From positions 1-34,863 of the forward strand of contig JAKQCT010000037.1 in assembly GCA_029559035.1 (NCBI GenBank): a stretch of DNA of 34,863 nucleotides, read 5' to 3'. The notes below the pieces were generated by a model. That model saw nothing but the letters and a program-made list of their open reading frames with translations. It ran no database searches and was not told where the DNA came from. A program made the translations under genes and the position numbers. Source of the DNA: Acidobacteriota bacterium (lineage in GTDB: Bacteria > Acidobacteriota > UBA4820). Below, in pieces: positions 8,919-18,500 of the stretch (the first letter of the stretch is position 1; each line of letters begins with the position of its first letter).

Positions 8919-11339
8919 TTGGAACGGACCAGGATCTTCGCGGTCATAATCCTAGCGTTCTTAATATCCGCGGGCTCGATGGCGGCCGTGTCGGTCACCA
9001 CCAGGGTCTCGAGGCAGGAGGTCAAGGTCGGCGAGAGCTTCACCTTCACTCTCCGCTTCGACGGCCTCCCCTCCCCCATCACTCAGCCGTTCCTTCCGAA
9101 GATCGAAGGCGCCGAGGTGAAGGGGCAGTACCAGTCCGCCGAACCTGGCAGGAGCGGGCAGGCCTACCTGTACCACTACATAATCTCTCCCGTGAAGAGC
9201 GGAACCGTTTCCCTCGGGGAATTCAGCATCCGCGCGGAGAGCCAGTCGCTGAAAGTGCCCGGGTTCTCCGTCAGGGTCGGCGAAGCGCCGCAGACCGCGG
9301 CGCCGAAGCCGCCGGGAGCAGCCCTTCCCCCGCCTTCCGGCAACGATATTTTCCTTGAAGGGCGCCTGGCCAAGAAGGAAGCGTACGCCGGGGAAGCGGT
9401 CGTCTACACCCTGCACCTGATGACGCGCGAATCGATCAGGAATTTCGAGTTCGCGCAGAGGTCCGAGTTCGACGGTTTCAGGAAGATAGAGCTGCCTTCC
9501 TCCAGGTTTCCGCCGACGACAAAGGTCACGAGAGAGGGCAAGATCTACCTCGACGCAACGATCCTGAAATGCGTCCTTTATCCGCTGAGGACCGGCCCCA
9601 TTGAGATCTCGCCTTTCCAGGCGGACGTAAAGGTGCAGTCACGCGCGGACTCGTCCAACCCGATAATAAGGCTGAAAGGCGGAAGCGCAGCCATGAAGGT
9701 CCTCCCGCTTCCCGAACCCCCGCAGGATTTCCGGGGGGCGATCGGCGCGTTCAGGTGCGAATACGCCGGCGCGCCTCCGGCGTCGGCCAAGGTCGGAGAA
9801 CCCCTCACCATCGACATCAGCGTGAAGGGTGAAGGCTCGCTCCCGGCGGAGCCTTTTCCTTCCGCCAAATCTCCGTTCTTCTCGAGTTATCCTGTAACCT
9901 TCGATGACCGTTCGCCCGATCCGGCATCCATAACTGCCGTGGAAAGGATATATCACCTTTCCTGGGTCCCCGCCGTCGCGGGAGCCAGGGAACTCCCCGA
10001 CATGAACTTCGTCTTTTTCGACCCTTCATCGAAGCAGTTCAGGAGGAGCGGCCTCAAAAGCGTCAAGGTGATGGTGGCGGACAGCGGAAAAGCTCCCGGG
10101 AAGAACATCCCCGAGATCCTTCCGCTGCTTCCGGTGACGTCTCATTACAAGCCCGCCGGATCCGTATCGCAGGGAGCGGCGGCCCGGATCCTGTTGATCC
10201 CCTTCCTGCTGCTCATCCTTGTCTTCGGGATATCGGAACTGATGGAGAGGTTCTTCCTGTCCCCTGAAAAAAAGAGACTGAGGCTGCTGACGGCGAGGGC
10301 CGTGAAGGAATACAGGGCCGCCAGGAGCAACCTCGATGCCAGGAAGAGCAAGGTGTTTCACAACCACCTCAAGAAATCGCTCGAAGCGGTCCTCGAAATG
10401 AGGACAGGGGCGCCTGTTTCTTCATTTACCATGGCCGAGCTCCGCTCGAAGCTCACCGAGGCGGGGACCGGCGACAACGAGGCCGGCATCCTTACCGGAT
10501 TCGCGGAAGAGATAGACGCGGCGGTATTCTCGAACGAACAGCCCCAGAAGACCGAACTGATAAAGAAACTGGAAAAGATGCGGGGCCTATTAAAAAAGAA
10601 AAAGAGAAAAACAGTGCTTGCGGCGATGACGCTTCTGTCGTTCATCGCCCTCGCCCAGGGACAGGGCTCGATCCTGACCGCCAGGGCCGCCGACGAGTAC
10701 GCGAAGAGGAACTTCTCCGAAGCCCTCAAGTACTACGGGATCGTGGAGAACTCCGGCTCTGTCTCGCCGGAGCTCTTTTACAACATGGGCAACTGCCATT
10801 TCGAATCGGGAAACATACCCGGGTCGATCCTTTACTACAAGAAAGCGCTCGGGCTGAATCCTGCCCTGAAGGCTGCCCGAAACAACGTCTCCATAGCAAG
10901 GAGCCTTCTGCAGGCGAAGGCTTCGCCCTACCAGCCGTCGCCTCTCGAGAACTTCCTGATGTCGGCCGGCGCGGACGCCTTCTTTCTCCTCGCTCTTGTT
11001 CTTCTTTCCCTCGCCTCGCTTGCTTTCTGCTGGCTCCGCGTGTTCAACGCTTCGCTGGCGAGGACGGCGGTCTTCAGGAGTGCGGCCGTCCTGCTGGTCT
11101 CCGGGCTGGCATGCGCGGCACTCTTCTTCATGGCGGTCAGGGTCAGGAGCAACCTCAGGGAGGGCGTAGTCCTGGAAGCCGCGGAAGTCTACCAGAAGCC
11201 CGACCCATCGCTGAAGCCTCTCGCCACGCTTCCCGAAGGATCCGAAATATTCGTCGTGCAGAATTCCGGTCGATGGTCCAAGGCCAAGTGGGGGGAAGGC
11301 GAAGGCTGGACCCTTTCGGACAAGATAGGGATCCCGTGA
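8919..11339 (+). CDS. BatD-BatE fusion: oxygen-tolerance membrane protein with TPR and SH3 domains
   Basis: Start TTG, preceded by GGAGG, two bases after smc; 806 residues. Residues 1-22 are a signal peptide. About 23-400 are the repeated beta domains of BatD (TRVSRQEVKVGESFTFTLRF is the classic opening), followed by a membrane helix near 420-442 and a cytoplasmic helical segment. From about 554 (KKKKRKTVLAAMTLLSF) a second signal-like helix leads into a TPR block (YNMGNCHFESGNIPGSILYY), two more membrane helices and a C-terminal bacterial SH3 domain (about 745-806), which is the architecture of BatE. An internal ATG at 10578 could make BatE alone, but it lacks a good ribosome-binding site and no stop separates the halves. 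BatA, BatB and BatC are absent here. Confidence 0.85.
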   Translation: MERTRIFAVIILAFLISAGSMAAVSVTTRVSRQEVKVGESFTFTLRFDGLPSPITQPFLPKIEGAEVKGQYQSAEPGRSGQAYLYHYIISPVKSGTVSLGEFSIRAESQSLKVPGFSVRVGEAPQTAAPKPPGAALPPPSGNDIFLEGRLAKKEAYAGEAVVYTLHLMTRESIRNFEFAQRSEFDGFRKIELPSSRFPPTTKVTREGKIYLDATILKCVLYPLRTGPIEISPFQADVKVQSRADSSNPIIRLKGGSAAMKVLPLPEPPQDFRGAIGAFRCEYAGAPPASAKVGEPLTIDISVKGEGSLPAEPFPSAKSPFFSSYPVTFDDRSPDPASITAVERIYHLSWVPAVAGARELPDMNFVFFDPSSKQFRRSGLKSVKVMVADSGKAPGKNIPEILPLLPVTSHYKPAGSVSQGAAARILLIPFLLLILVFGISELMERFFLSPEKKRLRLLTARAVKEYRAARSNLDARKSKVFHNHLKKSLEAVLEMRTGAPVSSFTMAELRSKLTEAGTGDNEAGILTGFAEEIDAAVFSNEQPQKTELIKKLEKMRGLLKKKKRKTVLAAMTLLSFIALAQGQGSILTARAADEYAKRNFSEALKYYGIVENSGSVSPELFYNMGNCHFESGNIPGSILYYKKALGLNPALKAARNNVSIARSLLQAKASPYQPSPLENFLMSAGADAFFLLALVLLSLASLAFCWLRVFNASLARTAVFRSAAVLLVSGLACAALFFMAVRVRSNLREGVVLEAAEVYQKPDPSLKPLATLPEGSEIFVVQNSGRWSKAKWGEGEGWTLSDKIGIP

Positions 11340-12616
11340 TGAAGCCCTGGAGACTGGCAGCGGTCCTTTCGATATCGTTGATGATCCTTCTCGGCTTGGT
11401 TGGGGTCATAGCCTACCGGAACCGCGGCGACCTGTCGTTCCTTTTCATGGACGATTCCGCTTTAAAGAAGCCCCTGCCCGCAAAGAAGCCGCCGCCCGAG
11501 CCGCACGCTCCTCTTCCTCAGCCGGTAAAGGTTCCCGCTCCTCCGGTCAGCAGGACGCTCTCGATAGAGAATATCCGGGTGCTCCCCTATGAAGGAGTCA
11601 ACGGGGGATTCCTGCCGGTCATCAACGGAGTTTCGGGGCTTTCCAACTCGCTCTCCTCCTCGGCGAGGCTTCTCGGCGCGGGAGGCCTTGCATTCCCATC
11701 CGCGGAGGACCGGATAGAGATAGTTCCCGTCGACTCGGGCCGGCTTTCCTCTCCGGCCCCTTACGAGGTGGTCCAGGGAGTGAACGGCGCTCCAAGCAGG
11801 ATCCTCGTTCCCGTGGAGCAGCTCGCGCTGAGACACTACCCGAGCGAGGAACTGCTGGCTTCGGCTCTCGCCGAAACGATAATGACCCGAAGAAGCCGTT
11901 CCTTCGCCGAAGCCCCCGAATTCCTGAGGCACGGGCTCGCGCTTTACCTCTCAGGGTTCGGAGACTACTACGAGCGGAGGTTCATCCTGCTCACGGACAG
12001 GGAAGCTCCCCAGATGGTCCTGCCTCTCAGCGACACCTCCTCCTACGCATGGGCCGACGGCTTCTGGGCGATTAGGGCGCTCAGGGACCAGCGTGGAGCC
12101 GAAAGCGTCAGGTTGCTCGTCAACTCCCTTGAAGGGGGCGAAAGCTGGAAGCCCGCCCTGGAATCCGCCTGCGGAACAAGCTTCGACGCTTTCCAGGACG
12201 CTTACCGAGCCTTCGTTCTCAACTACCTCTCCTCCGTGATGGCGAACAGACCCGCGTTCAAGAAAGCGGTCCGGCCCCTCCGGGAAACTAACGAGAAGGA
12301 GGCTTACGCGGCGCTACTCGATTTCGTCAGGAACCATCCTTCAGATCTCTACGCGGGAGAGGCCCGTTATTACACTCATTACGCGGAATACAGGCTGGGA
12401 AAGGCAAGGGAGGCGATCGACGGGTTCCTCGATCTCCTGAACAACGCCCCCTTCACCACGGCGTCGCAGGGAAAGGCGCACTACTTCCTGGGGCGCTCCT
12501 ACGAGCTCAGGAAGTACGGCACCCTGGCCCTCATCGAATACCGACTCGCAAGCCTGGAGGACAACGGCCTGCTGGGAAAAGCGGTGGACAAACGCCTCAA
12601 AGAGCTGGAAAAATGA
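11339..12616 (+). CDS. Membrane-anchored protein with a degenerate peptidase-MA-like region and C-terminal TPRs
   Basis: The 425-residue protein begins at an ATG overlapping the previous stop (TGATG). Residues 7-26 are a membrane anchor, and 40-70 form a Pro/Lys/Ala-rich periplasmic linker. Residues 75-300 resemble the peptidase-MA (gluzincin-like) layout: an ELLASALAETIM helix followed by PEFLRHGLALYLSG, which matches the usual P-x-W-L-x-E-G-x-A-x-Y segment. The zinc-binding HExxH is not present, so a catalytically dead relative is my reading. Residues 300-425 carry TPR-like helices (EARYYTHYAEYRLGKAREAI). It sits directly after the Bat fusion, which suggests a shared envelope role. Confidence in the TPR part is good and in the peptidase relationship moderate. 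Confidence 0.7.
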   Translation: MKPWRLAAVLSISLMILLGLVGVIAYRNRGDLSFLFMDDSALKKPLPAKKPPPEPHAPLPQPVKVPAPPVSRTLSIENIRVLPYEGVNGGFLPVINGVSGLSNSLSSSARLLGAGGLAFPSAEDRIEIVPVDSGRLSSPAPYEVVQGVNGAPSRILVPVEQLALRHYPSEELLASALAETIMTRRSRSFAEAPEFLRHGLALYLSGFGDYYERRFILLTDREAPQMVLPLSDTSSYAWADGFWAIRALRDQRGAESVRLLVNSLEGGESWKPALESACGTSFDAFQDAYRAFVLNYLSSVMANRPAFKKAVRPLRETNEKEAYAALLDFVRNHPSDLYAGEARYYTHYAEYRLGKAREAIDGFLDLLNNAPFTTASQGKAHYFLGRSYELRKYGTLALIEYRLASLEDNGLLGKAVDKRLKELEK

Positions 12617-13230
12617 GGAACCGCAAGGCCGTTATCGGGCTCACCGGACCGAACGCCGCGGGCAAGGGCCTCGTGGCGGACTTTTTCGTAAGGAAGGGTT
12701 TCCTTTATCATTCGCTTTCCGACGCCGTCCGCGAAGAGGCTCTGAAGAGAGGCCTGACGACCTCCCGGGAGCACCTGATAATCACCGGCAGGAGCCTCAG
12801 GGAAGAGTTCGGCCTGTCGATCCTCGCCAGCAGGACATTCGAAAAGCTTTCCGGAAGGGACATCGTGGACTCTTTCCGCCATCCCGAAGAAGTGCGTTTT
12901 TTCAGGAACAACGCGGAGGATTTTCTCCTTCTCGGTGTCGACGCCCCGCAGGAAATGAGGTATGAGAGGGCGAGAAAGCGCAGCAGGGGGGGAGACTCCA
13001 TCTCCACCTTCGAGGAATTCAGGAAAAAAGAAGAAGAGGAGAACGGTCAGGGCGCCGGGCAGCAGCTCGGGGCTACCTTCGCTCTCGCCGACATCGTGGT
13101 GATGAACGACGGAAAAAGGGAAGACCTGGACGCCAGGCTGGAACCGATACTGCTGGAACTGTGCGGCAACGCGAACGGGATCATTGGAGGGCCTTCAGAT
13201 GGAAAAGTGGGACCCGAAGAAGCTCCTTGA
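12613..13230 (+). CDS. P-loop nucleotide or nucleoside kinase-like protein
   Basis: The 205-residue protein starts with an ATGA overlap with the preceding gene. Walker A is GPNAAGKG (residues 12-19), followed by VADFFVRKGFLYHSLSDAVR, the pattern of dephospho-CoA kinase and of adenylate-kinase-like proteins in which a short strand precedes the acceptor-binding Asp or Ser. A DSFRHPEEVRFFR motif near residue 86 and a lid-like stretch rich in Arg, Lys and Glu (YERARKRSRGG, about 117-150) also fit a phosphoryl transferase. It lacks the standard CoaE motifs needed to call it dephospho-CoA kinase, so I leave the substrate open. Its last 32 bases overlap the next gene. Confidence 0.75.
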   Translation: MRNRKAVIGLTGPNAAGKGLVADFFVRKGFLYHSLSDAVREEALKRGLTTSREHLIITGRSLREEFGLSILASRTFEKLSGRDIVDSFRHPEEVRFFRNNAEDFLLLGVDAPQEMRYERARKRSRGGDSISTFEEFRKKEEEENGQGAGQQLGATFALADIVVMNDGKREDLDARLEPILLELCGNANGIIGGPSDGKVGPEEAP

Positions 13231-14200
13231 GGTCTCGGGAGGGTACTGGGCTTCTTTCGCGCTCCACGCGGGCGTGGAACTGGATGTTTTCACTCTCCTC
13301 GACGGGGAGAGCCTGACCCGGGCTGAGGTGTCGAAGGAGCTCACTTTAAGCGGCAGGGGAGCCGAGGCGATCCTGAACGCGCTCGCCGCCATGGGACTCC
13401 TTGCAAAAAAGGACGGAAGGTTCCAGACCGCGGAGGACGCGGCGAGATATCTTTCGAGGTCATCAAAGGAATACATCGGCTACATGATCAGGCACCACCA
13501 TTACATCTCGAAAGGATGGGCGGAGCTTCCCGAATGCGTCAGGACCGGTGTTCCCGCGAGGGATCCCGGCCACCGCAGGGCGGGAGAAAGGGAGCTCGAG
13601 GCTTTCGAGATGGGGATGTTCAACAACGCGTCCCCGATTGCCCCGAAAGTCGCGGAAGTATTGCCTCTGCCGGAAAAGGGCTCCCTGCTTGACCTAGGAG
13701 GAGGTCCGGGGACATACGCCATCCATTTCTGTCTCAGGCATCCGGGGCTCATGGCTACCGTTTTCGACCTTTCCCAGGTCCGCCCATTCGCGGAAAAGAC
13801 CATCGGCGATTTCGGACTCGGAGCCAGGATCGCTTTCGCTGAAGGAGATTTCAACGAAGATCCCCTGCCGGCAGGGTTCGACGCTGTCTGGCTTTCCCAC
13901 ATCCTTCACGGCGAAGGCCCCTCCGCGGCGTCCCGCTTGGTTGCGAAAGCCTCCGCCTCGCTGAAAGACGGCGGCGTCATGCTGATCCACGAGTTCATCC
14001 TCGACGACCGCGGTGACTCCCCTCTTCATCCCGCGCTTTTCTCGCTCAACATGCTCGTGGGAACCGCCGAGGGGAAATCCTATACCGGGAAAGAGATCGA
14101 AGGTTTCATGAGGGACGCGGGCATTTCCGGCATCAGCCTGCTCGATTCGATCGCCCTTCCAAATTCAAGGATCATGGCCGGAAGAAAGGAGGCACCGTGA
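13199..14200 (+). CDS. SAM-dependent methyltransferase, O-methyltransferase family 2 type
   Basis: The ATG at 13199 has a GGAGGG seven bases upstream, better than the ATG at 13184; the protein is 333 residues. Residues 1-100 form the winged-helix dimerisation domain typical of plant-type O-methyltransferases (GYWASFALHAGVELDVFTLL, then an HTH-like SKELTLSGRGAEAIL). The Rossmann domain carries the SAM loop LLDLGGGPGTYA near residue 163, an acidic segment AEGDFNEDPLP and the HILHGEG and GGVMLIHEFIL blocks. The acceptor molecule is not predictable from sequence. The gene lies between a kinase-like gene and nfo, overlapping both, so it is transcribed with them. Confidence 0.86.
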   Translation: MEKWDPKKLLEVSGGYWASFALHAGVELDVFTLLDGESLTRAEVSKELTLSGRGAEAILNALAAMGLLAKKDGRFQTAEDAARYLSRSSKEYIGYMIRHHHYISKGWAELPECVRTGVPARDPGHRRAGERELEAFEMGMFNNASPIAPKVAEVLPLPEKGSLLDLGGGPGTYAIHFCLRHPGLMATVFDLSQVRPFAEKTIGDFGLGARIAFAEGDFNEDPLPAGFDAVWLSHILHGEGPSAASRLVAKASASLKDGGVMLIHEFILDDRGDSPLHPALFSLNMLVGTAEGKSYTGKEIEGFMRDAGISGISLLDSIALPNSRIMAGRKEAP

Positions 14201-15039
14201 AAAGGGTCGGAGCCCACGTCAGCGCGGCGGGAGGCGTTGAGAACGCTCCCCTGAACGCTTCGGAGATAGGCGCGAAGGCGTTCGCCTTCTTCACCAAGAA
14301 TCAGCGACAGTGGAAGTCCCCGCCGATCCCCGAGGAGCAGGCTGGATCTTTCAGGAAGTACTGCTCCGAAAAAGGTTTCTTTCCCTCGCACATCCTTCCC
14401 CACGACACGTACCTCATAAACATGGGAAGCCCCGACCCGGAGATCAGGAAAAAGTCCGAGGATGCTTTCCTGGATGAATTGAAAAGGTGTTCCCTTCTGG
14501 GCTTGACAATGCTCAACTTCCACCCAGGCAGCCACAGGGGCGAGATGGACGACGAAGAATGCCTGTCGATGATCGCGGACAGCGTGAACAGGGCGCTGGA
14601 CAAGACGACAGGGGTCTCCGCCGTGATAGAGAACACGGCGGGCCAGGGCGGCTCCGTGGGACGGTCGTTCGAGCAGATCGCCTACCTGATAGACAGGATC
14701 GAGGACAAAACAAGGACCGGCGTGTGCCTTGACACCTGCCACCTCTTCGCGGCGGGTTATGACCTCACGACCCGCTCAGGCTACGATTCGGCAATGGCCG
14801 ACTTCGACGGCACGGTTGGAATGAAATACATCAGGGGGTGGCACTTGAACGATGCCAAGTCGGCCCTGGGAAGCCTCGTGGACAGGCATCAGAGCCTGGG
14901 GCAGGGCAGCCTGGGCATAGAGCCTTTCAAGTTCATAATGAAAGATGCCCGTTTCGATGAGATACCCCTTATACTGGAAACTCCAGAGCCGGACCTCTGG
15001 AAAAAAGAGATCAAGCTTCTCTATTCATTTGCCGGCTGA
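14197..15039 (+). CDS. nfo: Endonuclease IV (AP endonuclease)
   Basis: The enzyme cleaves DNA 5' of abasic sites in base-excision repair. At 280 residues it is the usual length, and all nine metal ligands of the TIM-barrel active site are present at the same numbers as in the E. coli protein: His69, His109, Glu145, Asp179, His182, His216, Asp229, His231 and Glu261. The flanking signatures are also clear: GAHVSAAGG, ENTAGQG, LDTCH and WHLND. The GTG start overlaps the previous stop (GTGA) and follows AAAGGAGG, so it is translationally coupled. It is the last gene of the plus-strand operon. Function is secure. Confidence 0.97.
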   Translation: MKRVGAHVSAAGGVENAPLNASEIGAKAFAFFTKNQRQWKSPPIPEEQAGSFRKYCSEKGFFPSHILPHDTYLINMGSPDPEIRKKSEDAFLDELKRCSLLGLTMLNFHPGSHRGEMDDEECLSMIADSVNRALDKTTGVSAVIENTAGQGGSVGRSFEQIAYLIDRIEDKTRTGVCLDTCHLFAAGYDLTTRSGYDSAMADFDGTVGMKYIRGWHLNDAKSALGSLVDRHQSLGQGSLGIEPFKFIMKDARFDEIPLILETPEPDLWKKEIKLLYSFAG

Positions 15040-15094
15040 CGGTCGCCGCAGGGCGGGTCCGGAATCACTACGCCGGCGGAATAGCAGGTTCGGA

Positions 15095-15448
15095 TCATTC
15101 ATCCCCTTTGGGTTTCTCGATTGGCTTTATCTCGCCCCAGACGGCTATCGCCGCGACCACCATGATCCAAAATGGAAATATCGAAACTCCCGGGATGGCC
15201 TCGGCTATCAATCCGGGTATTATCGCCCAGCGCCTGCCCAGTATCAGGAATAAGAGAAGCGCCGTCACGACATCCACGAAAAGCTGGACGACCGGCACCA
15301 CTTCGAGCCCCATCAGCACGATATCCGACACCGTGGCAACCGCGAAAGCCGCGGCGAGCCTTTTCCCCCTCAAAGGTTTCGGCCCCCCGGGGTAGGGCCG
15401 CTCCCGGTCTTCCCCCTCATCTTTCAGTTCGGGAAGGCTTTCGTTCAT
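15095..15448 (-). CDS. Small membrane protein with three or four helices, unknown function
   Basis: Starting at the ATG at 15448, which has GGGAG eight bases upstream, the protein has 117 residues; a start at 15463 adds five residues without a site. A charged N-terminus (residues 1-35, Glu/Arg/Pro/Lys) precedes hydrophobic segments at about 38-56, 58-76 and 82-108, and the C-terminus is a charged cytoplasmic-type tail. It is convergent with nfo, and its own 5' side faces the TonB receptor terminator. No conserved motif is recognisable and I do not assign a role. Confidence 0.68.
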   Translation of the reverse strand: MNESLPELKDEGEDRERPYPGGPKPLRGKRLAAAFAVATVSDIVLMGLEVVPVVQLFVDVVTALLLFLILGRRWAIIPGLIAEAIPGVSIFPFWIMVVAAIAVWGEIKPIEKPKGDE

Positions 15449-15482
15449 CTTCTGGTCTCCCATATAATCCAGTCAGCTTCGT

Positions 15483-15515
15483 AAAAAAAAGCCCCGGGTC
15501 GCCCCGGGGCTTTTT
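15483..15515 (-). terminator. Rho-independent terminator behind the TonB receptor gene
   Basis: A perfect stem AAAAAGCCCCGGG / CCCGGGGCTTTTT with loop TCGC spans 15486-15515. On the minus strand it ends in eight T residues (complement of 15483-15490), 20 bases after the receptor stop. Its A/T arms would also let it work on the plus strand. Confidence 0.9.
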
Positions 15516-15535
15516 GAACACTGGTCAAAACCGAA

Positions 15536-18500
15536 CTAGAAGTTCCACTGGATCGCGAATCTGACCCTTCTGGCTCTCTGGTGCTCGGTCTCCATACCGA
15601 AGTAGGGATAGGTCTGGACATCGGCGGTGCTTTCCGTGTTGTAGGTCTGGTCGACCGTGGTGGTCTTCTGGTTGTTGGTGAGGTTGAGGATGTCGACCCT
15701 GAAGCCGAGATCGCTCTTCCACAGTTTGAAGTGATAACGGGCGCCCACATCGATCGTCCAGATGGTGGGGGTCCTGCCGGCGGTGCCGCGGGTGGCGCAG
15801 AAGCCTTCGTTCAGGCCGTAAGCGTCATCGGCGCCGAGCTTGCTGATCGGCGTTCCGCTCTGGAGCTGGAAGTTGCCCGAGAGGTCGAGGCCCCAGGGGA
15901 AGCTGTAGGAGCCGTAGAGTTTGAGGACGTGCGTCCTGTCGTTGGGAAGAAGTCCGTAGGCGTTCTCGAGCAGCGACGGGATGTCGTACTTGGAGGTGAT
16001 GTTGGGATCGAGCTGGCCGTTGTCGTTGGAGAAGAGGCCTTCGTAGTTTCCGTGCAGCCTGGAGAGAACGTACGAACCGCCCATCTGCCAGTTGTTGGAG
16101 AACCTCTTGTCAACCGTCAGTTCGAGTGCCTTGTAGATACGGGTCGGCTTGGGGAAGCGCCACTGGTACCCGGGACGGCCGAAGGGATCGGCGGCCCAGA
16201 CATCGGTCCAGGCGTCGGGATTGGTGACGATGTAGGTGCTGGCGCCGTCGAGGGAGATGTCTTCGATCGCCCTGCCGAGTTCGCGGTAGATCAGCCTCGC
16301 GCCGAGGTTCAGGTCGGGCTTGAGCTCGTACTGCAGGCCGAGGATGGTCTCCTTGTTGAAGGAGCCCTTGATCTTTGAGCCATCGGGACCGCCCGTGATC
16401 TTGGTCTCGCCGATGCCGTAGGTGTAGGCGTAGCCGGGATAGTTGTAGGGCTGGGTCAGCTGATAATCGGTGTAATAGGCGAAGTGGAAGAATTCGGTGG
16501 TCAGAGCGCGGATCGCCAGCGTGTTCGGGATCCTCTCGTAGTACCAGCCGTGGAAGCCGTACAGCTTGCTCTTGCCGTTGTGGAAGACGTCCCAGGTGAA
16601 TCCGACCCTGGGGGCCCATTCGTCGTTGATCTTCATGCTTCTGGAGGGAGCGGAGCCGAAGTGGCCGAGGCCGTACATCGTGTTGCCGTCGGCATCGGTG
16701 CCGATCGGGTTCGGAATGATGGCGATGTTCTCGCCGCCTTCCATGTGGATCTGGTCGAGCCTGACGCCGAGCTTCAGCATGAAGTAGTCGGTGAGCTGCC
16801 AGTTGTCCTGTATCCAGTAGGCGTAGTATTTCTGCTCGGTTTCCTTTGCCTGGCTGTTCATGAACATCTGGGCGCGGTAAAGGAAGTCGTCCTCTATGCC
16901 GTTGCCGTTGAGGTCAGCCGCGGTCCTATGCCACCTGACGACCGAGCCGCCCATCGAGGTCATGCCCCAGAAAGGCGTGTAGTCGTTGACCTCTGTGATG
17001 CCGGGGCCGGTGTAGTTGAAGTTGTCGTTGTAGGTGACCTTGAAGTGCTGGAAGCCGTAGGAAAGTTCATGCTTGCCGACCCAATTGAAGAGGTTGGTCC
17101 CCTTGACGCGGAACTGGTCGTTGTAGTCCTTCTCGATCTCGTAGGTCCTGCCGCCGAGGGAAGGCAGCCAGGAATCGAGGTTGATGCCCCTGGTGGCGGC
17201 GTCATAGGTGTAAGTTCCGGTCGGGATGACCTGGTAGCCGGCGTATGTGCCGGAGCCGTAACGGTAGTAATAGCCCCAATTGTTCATCGCGAGGGCATTC
17301 TTCGGCTTGCTGTCCATCCAGGTTCTTCTGGTGCCGATGTTCATCTCGGTGAAGAACTTGGGCGTCCAGGTGGCGTTCCAGACGATGTTCGCGGCGTAGT
17401 TCTTCCTCTTGAGATCGTATGCGGAAGCGACGGCGCTCGGGTTGGCCAGGTTGCGGACGTCGTTGGTCTTCATCTGGTTGCCGAAGAATGATAGGACGAA
17501 CCTGTGGTTGGCGTTGAAGTTGTAGGTGAGCTTCATCGCGTACTGCGGGTCCTTGGTCGAGATCTCGTAGCCGGTTCCCCTTGCCCAGGAATAGGAGGGG
17601 TGCCCGCCGAGGGTGACGTTGGCGTCGTAGCCGTCGGCCGTCCAGGTCGCCTCTTCCTTGTTGTAGTCGTAGGAAGTGAAGAACCAGAGCTTGTCCTTGA
17701 TGATGTAGCCGCCGATGTAGCCGCCGATGTCGTAGATCTTGTTGGCATCGATGTAGTCGACCACGGTCGGGTTGTCGATCTTTCTCTCGTTGGCGCCGAG
17801 GCTGTCGTCCCAGTAATAAGCGAACAGGCCGCCGTGGAACTCGTTTCCGCCGCTCTTGGTGATCGAGTTGACCGCGCCGCCCATGAGGCCGCCGAATTCG
17901 GCGTCCATGCCGCCCGTTTTGACTTCGGTAGCTTCGATGAAATCGAAGTTCATGTTCATCATGTTGCGCCCGTCGCCGGAACCTACGACTTCGACACCGT
18001 TGACGATGTAGGAGTTCTCAGGACCGGAAGCGCCGCCGAACGAAGGCTGATTGGCCAGTCCGGAAGTAACGGCACCGGGGGCGAGGAACGCGATGCCCCT
18101 GGAAGAACGATCCAGCGGGATCGCTGAGATCATCGTGTCGGAAATGTTGGCGCCGGTCTCGACCTTCTTGGTGTCAATGATCGGTGCCGCGCCCGTAACG
18201 ACCATTTCGGCTCCGCTCGTGGAAAGCTGGAAGTTGAGCTTGATCGTCGTTCCGAGAGGAACTTCCACGCCGTTCCTGATGGCCGTGGCGTAACCTGACA
18301 TTTCAACCTTGACCGAATAATCTCTTCCGGTGGGAAGGAAGGGGAAGAAATATTCGCCGTTAAGGTCGGTACCCGCGCCCTGCGTTCCCTGAAGAGCGGG
18401 GCCCGAGATCCTGATGGTGGCGCCCGGAATAGGCTCGCCTTTGTCGTCGGAGACCCTTCCCTGAAGGGCGCCGCCCGAGCTCTGCGCGAAAATCGCCATG

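Noticed and set aside
15581-18127. Long plus-strand ORFs opposite the TonB receptor
   Set aside because: They are valine- and glycine-rich shadows without start signals; the minus-strand receptor is unambiguous.
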